In this document: piece after piece, positions 63,036 through 64,000 of the stretch
How the letters are laid out: each line of letters begins with the position of its first letter
How positions within the stretch are numbered: position 1 is the stretch's first letter
Source of the DNA: Sphingopyxis yananensis
GTDB lineage: Bacteria > Pseudomonadota > Alphaproteobacteria > Sphingomonadales > Sphingomonadaceae
NCBI RefSeq assembly: GCF_020687785.1
Contig: NZ_JAJEWI010000005.1
Span: 62,001 to 126,000, forward strand
Direction: 5' to 3'
DNA: 64,000 bases
The notes under the pieces: model-generated
What the model was told of the DNA's origin: nothing
The model's database searches: none
What the model saw: only the letters and a program-made list of their open reading frames with translations
Program-made: the position numbers and the translations under genes

Positions 63036-63216
63036 ACGAGCGGCGCGTTTCTGCGGCCTGCCTTGCGCCTAATCCGCGCAGGCCTTTGTTGGCTCATTGG
63101 AAAGGAATGCCGGACGTAAGCGGAGGATTGCGGCCTTCCGCCGAGGCGAACGACAGCGCGTCATTTCAGGACATGATGGAACTGCGCCTATGCAGCCCGC
63201 ATTTGTTGACGCGCCG

Positions 63217-63963
63217 TCAATCCAATTCCGTCATTTCTAACATCAGTTTTTCGATTGTTGCCATGGCGCTGCGCTTAATTTGACAGATGCGCGCCGCGCT
63301 GACGTCCATCGCCATTCCAATTTCCTGCAAGTTGAGGTCCTCGGTGAAATAAAGCTGAAGCACCAATTGCTCGCGTTCCGGCAATTGCACAATCGCCTTG
63401 ATCAAGGCTTGCTTCATATCTGCGTCTTCAATGGCGGCAAAGCCACCTTCATTCTCATCGGCGACCATGAAATGATCAAACTCCATCAGCTCATCCAAGC
63501 TGGTGGAGCGGCCTTGCTGGGCATTTTGTTCATAGTCAAAAAAGGCTTCGGCGGACATATTCATCGCTTCTGCCATTTCGCGGCTGGTCGGGCCGCGCAT
63601 CAATTGTTGCTCCAACTTTGCACGGGTGCCCTGTATCCGGCGATTTGCGGCCATGGCAGAACGGCCCACATCGGCATCGCGCCGCAATTGGTCGATCATC
63701 GCGCCCCGAATGCGGGTGGTGGCATAGGTGGAAAAGGCATAGCCGCGATCCTGATATTGGCGCTTGGCTTCGATCAGCGCGATCAGCCCCGTTTGAATCA
63801 GATCATCCAAATCATGGGTGCGCGACACTTTGGAATAGACCTGCCACGCAATTTTGCGGACCAGCGGGCTATATTCGGCGATCAGGGCATCCGCGCTGTC
63901 GGCGGCGGCATAGGATTGTGCGGCCCGCATCTGTTTCAACTGTTCGGCGGTGTCGGCCCTCAT
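63217..63963 (-). CDS. fliA: FliA/WhiG-family RNA polymerase sigma factor
   Basis: A 248-residue sigma-70 group 3 factor. Region 2 has LIAEYSPLVRKIAWQVY and HDLDDLIQTGLIALIEAKRQYQDRGYAFSTYATTRIRGAMIDQLRRD in sections, region 3 has LMRGPTSREMAEAMNM, and region 4 has LPEREQLVLQLYFTEDLNLQEIGMAMDVSAARICQIK. FliA directs class III flagellar genes. It faces away from the window end, and the flagellar genes it would serve are probably just beyond. Confidence 0.92.
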   Translation of the reverse strand: MRADTAEQLKQMRAAQSYAAADSADALIAEYSPLVRKIAWQVYSKVSRTHDLDDLIQTGLIALIEAKRQYQDRGYAFSTYATTRIRGAMIDQLRRDADVGRSAMAANRRIQGTRAKLEQQLMRGPTSREMAEAMNMSAEAFFDYEQNAQQGRSTSLDELMEFDHFMVADENEGGFAAIEDADMKQALIKAIVQLPEREQLVLQLYFTEDLNLQEIGMAMDVSAARICQIKRSAMATIEKLMLEMTELD

Positions 63964-64000
63964 GGCAGCTGACCCTCCATATATTGGTCCGAATCATGGC

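Noticed and set aside
1-64000. tRNA or rRNA genes, CRISPR arrays, insertion sequences, prophage or integrase genes
   Set aside because: Gaps were read by eye on both strands and none showed cloverleaf ends, regular spacer repeats, transposase motifs or terminal inverted repeats. A tRNAscan and ISfinder search would confirm.

Overview
The window is a chromosomal segment of an alphaproteobacterium, most likely a member of the Sphingomonadales. Reasons: the gene order hemE - hemJ - rho - DUF1489 - DUF6489 - mnmE - mnmG - rsmG - parA - parB beside a cluster of DnaA boxes; alphaproteobacterial families (DUF1489, DUF1491, MmcB, COQ9, a mitofilin-like protein after hemD); a SleB-type hydrolase; and a CYP153 P450. 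The GC content looks moderately high. Genus cannot be fixed from the sequence alone. No rRNA, tRNA, CRISPR array, insertion sequence or prophage was recognised.

Layout. 0-11.5 kb: a truncated DNA glycosylase gene, a pyrimidine nucleotidase, dapD, gpmA, an hsp20 gene with a heat-shock promoter and a probable ROSE RNA thermometer, an M14 peptidase, and a minus-strand run (SleB hydrolase, ptsN, hpf, dnaQ, coaE, aroE, maf, ppsR). 11.45-11.79 kb: probable chromosomal origin oriC with eight DnaA-box-like 9-mers and an AT-rich tract beside hemE. 11.8-22.6 kb: hemE, hemJ, rho and the mnmE-mnmG-rsmG-parA-parB block, with three strong parS sites and several degenerate ones. Transcription diverges from oriC, so the nearest genes are co-directional with replication.

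22.6-42.5 kb: an orphan CYP153 P450, an ABC-2 exporter, queG, an envelope gene pair, adenosine kinase, a polysaccharide flippase, gpsA-tsaD divergent from hemC-hemD-mitofilin-like, oligopeptidase B and aminopeptidase P, a thioesterase, a candidate minus-strand small RNA, then ribD-ribE. 43-51.8 kb: ssb-mmcB, feoA-feoB with a Fur-like palindrome at the feoA start, COQ9, an Old Yellow Enzyme, ribH, and an unusual ribBA with an N-terminal XRE-like helix-turn-helix and a GTP cyclohydrolase II domain that has lost its zinc cysteines, preceded by several inverted repeats.

51.9-64 kb: a SCO copper protein, two conserved small genes, a CaiB-type CoA-transferase, and a leucine/isovalerate catabolic cluster (hydroxymethylglutaryl-CoA lyase, methylcrotonyl-CoA carboxylase alpha and beta, isovaleryl-CoA dehydrogenase) with a divergent LysR regulator. 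It ends with a LuxR-HTH protein carrying a C-terminal membrane anchor, an AT-rich gap, a MarR-type regulator and a FliA-type sigma factor.

The strongest candidate for something undescribed is the HTH-RibB fusion with operator-like palindromes at its own start. The best-supported regulatory features are oriC, the parS sites and the heat-shock leader.
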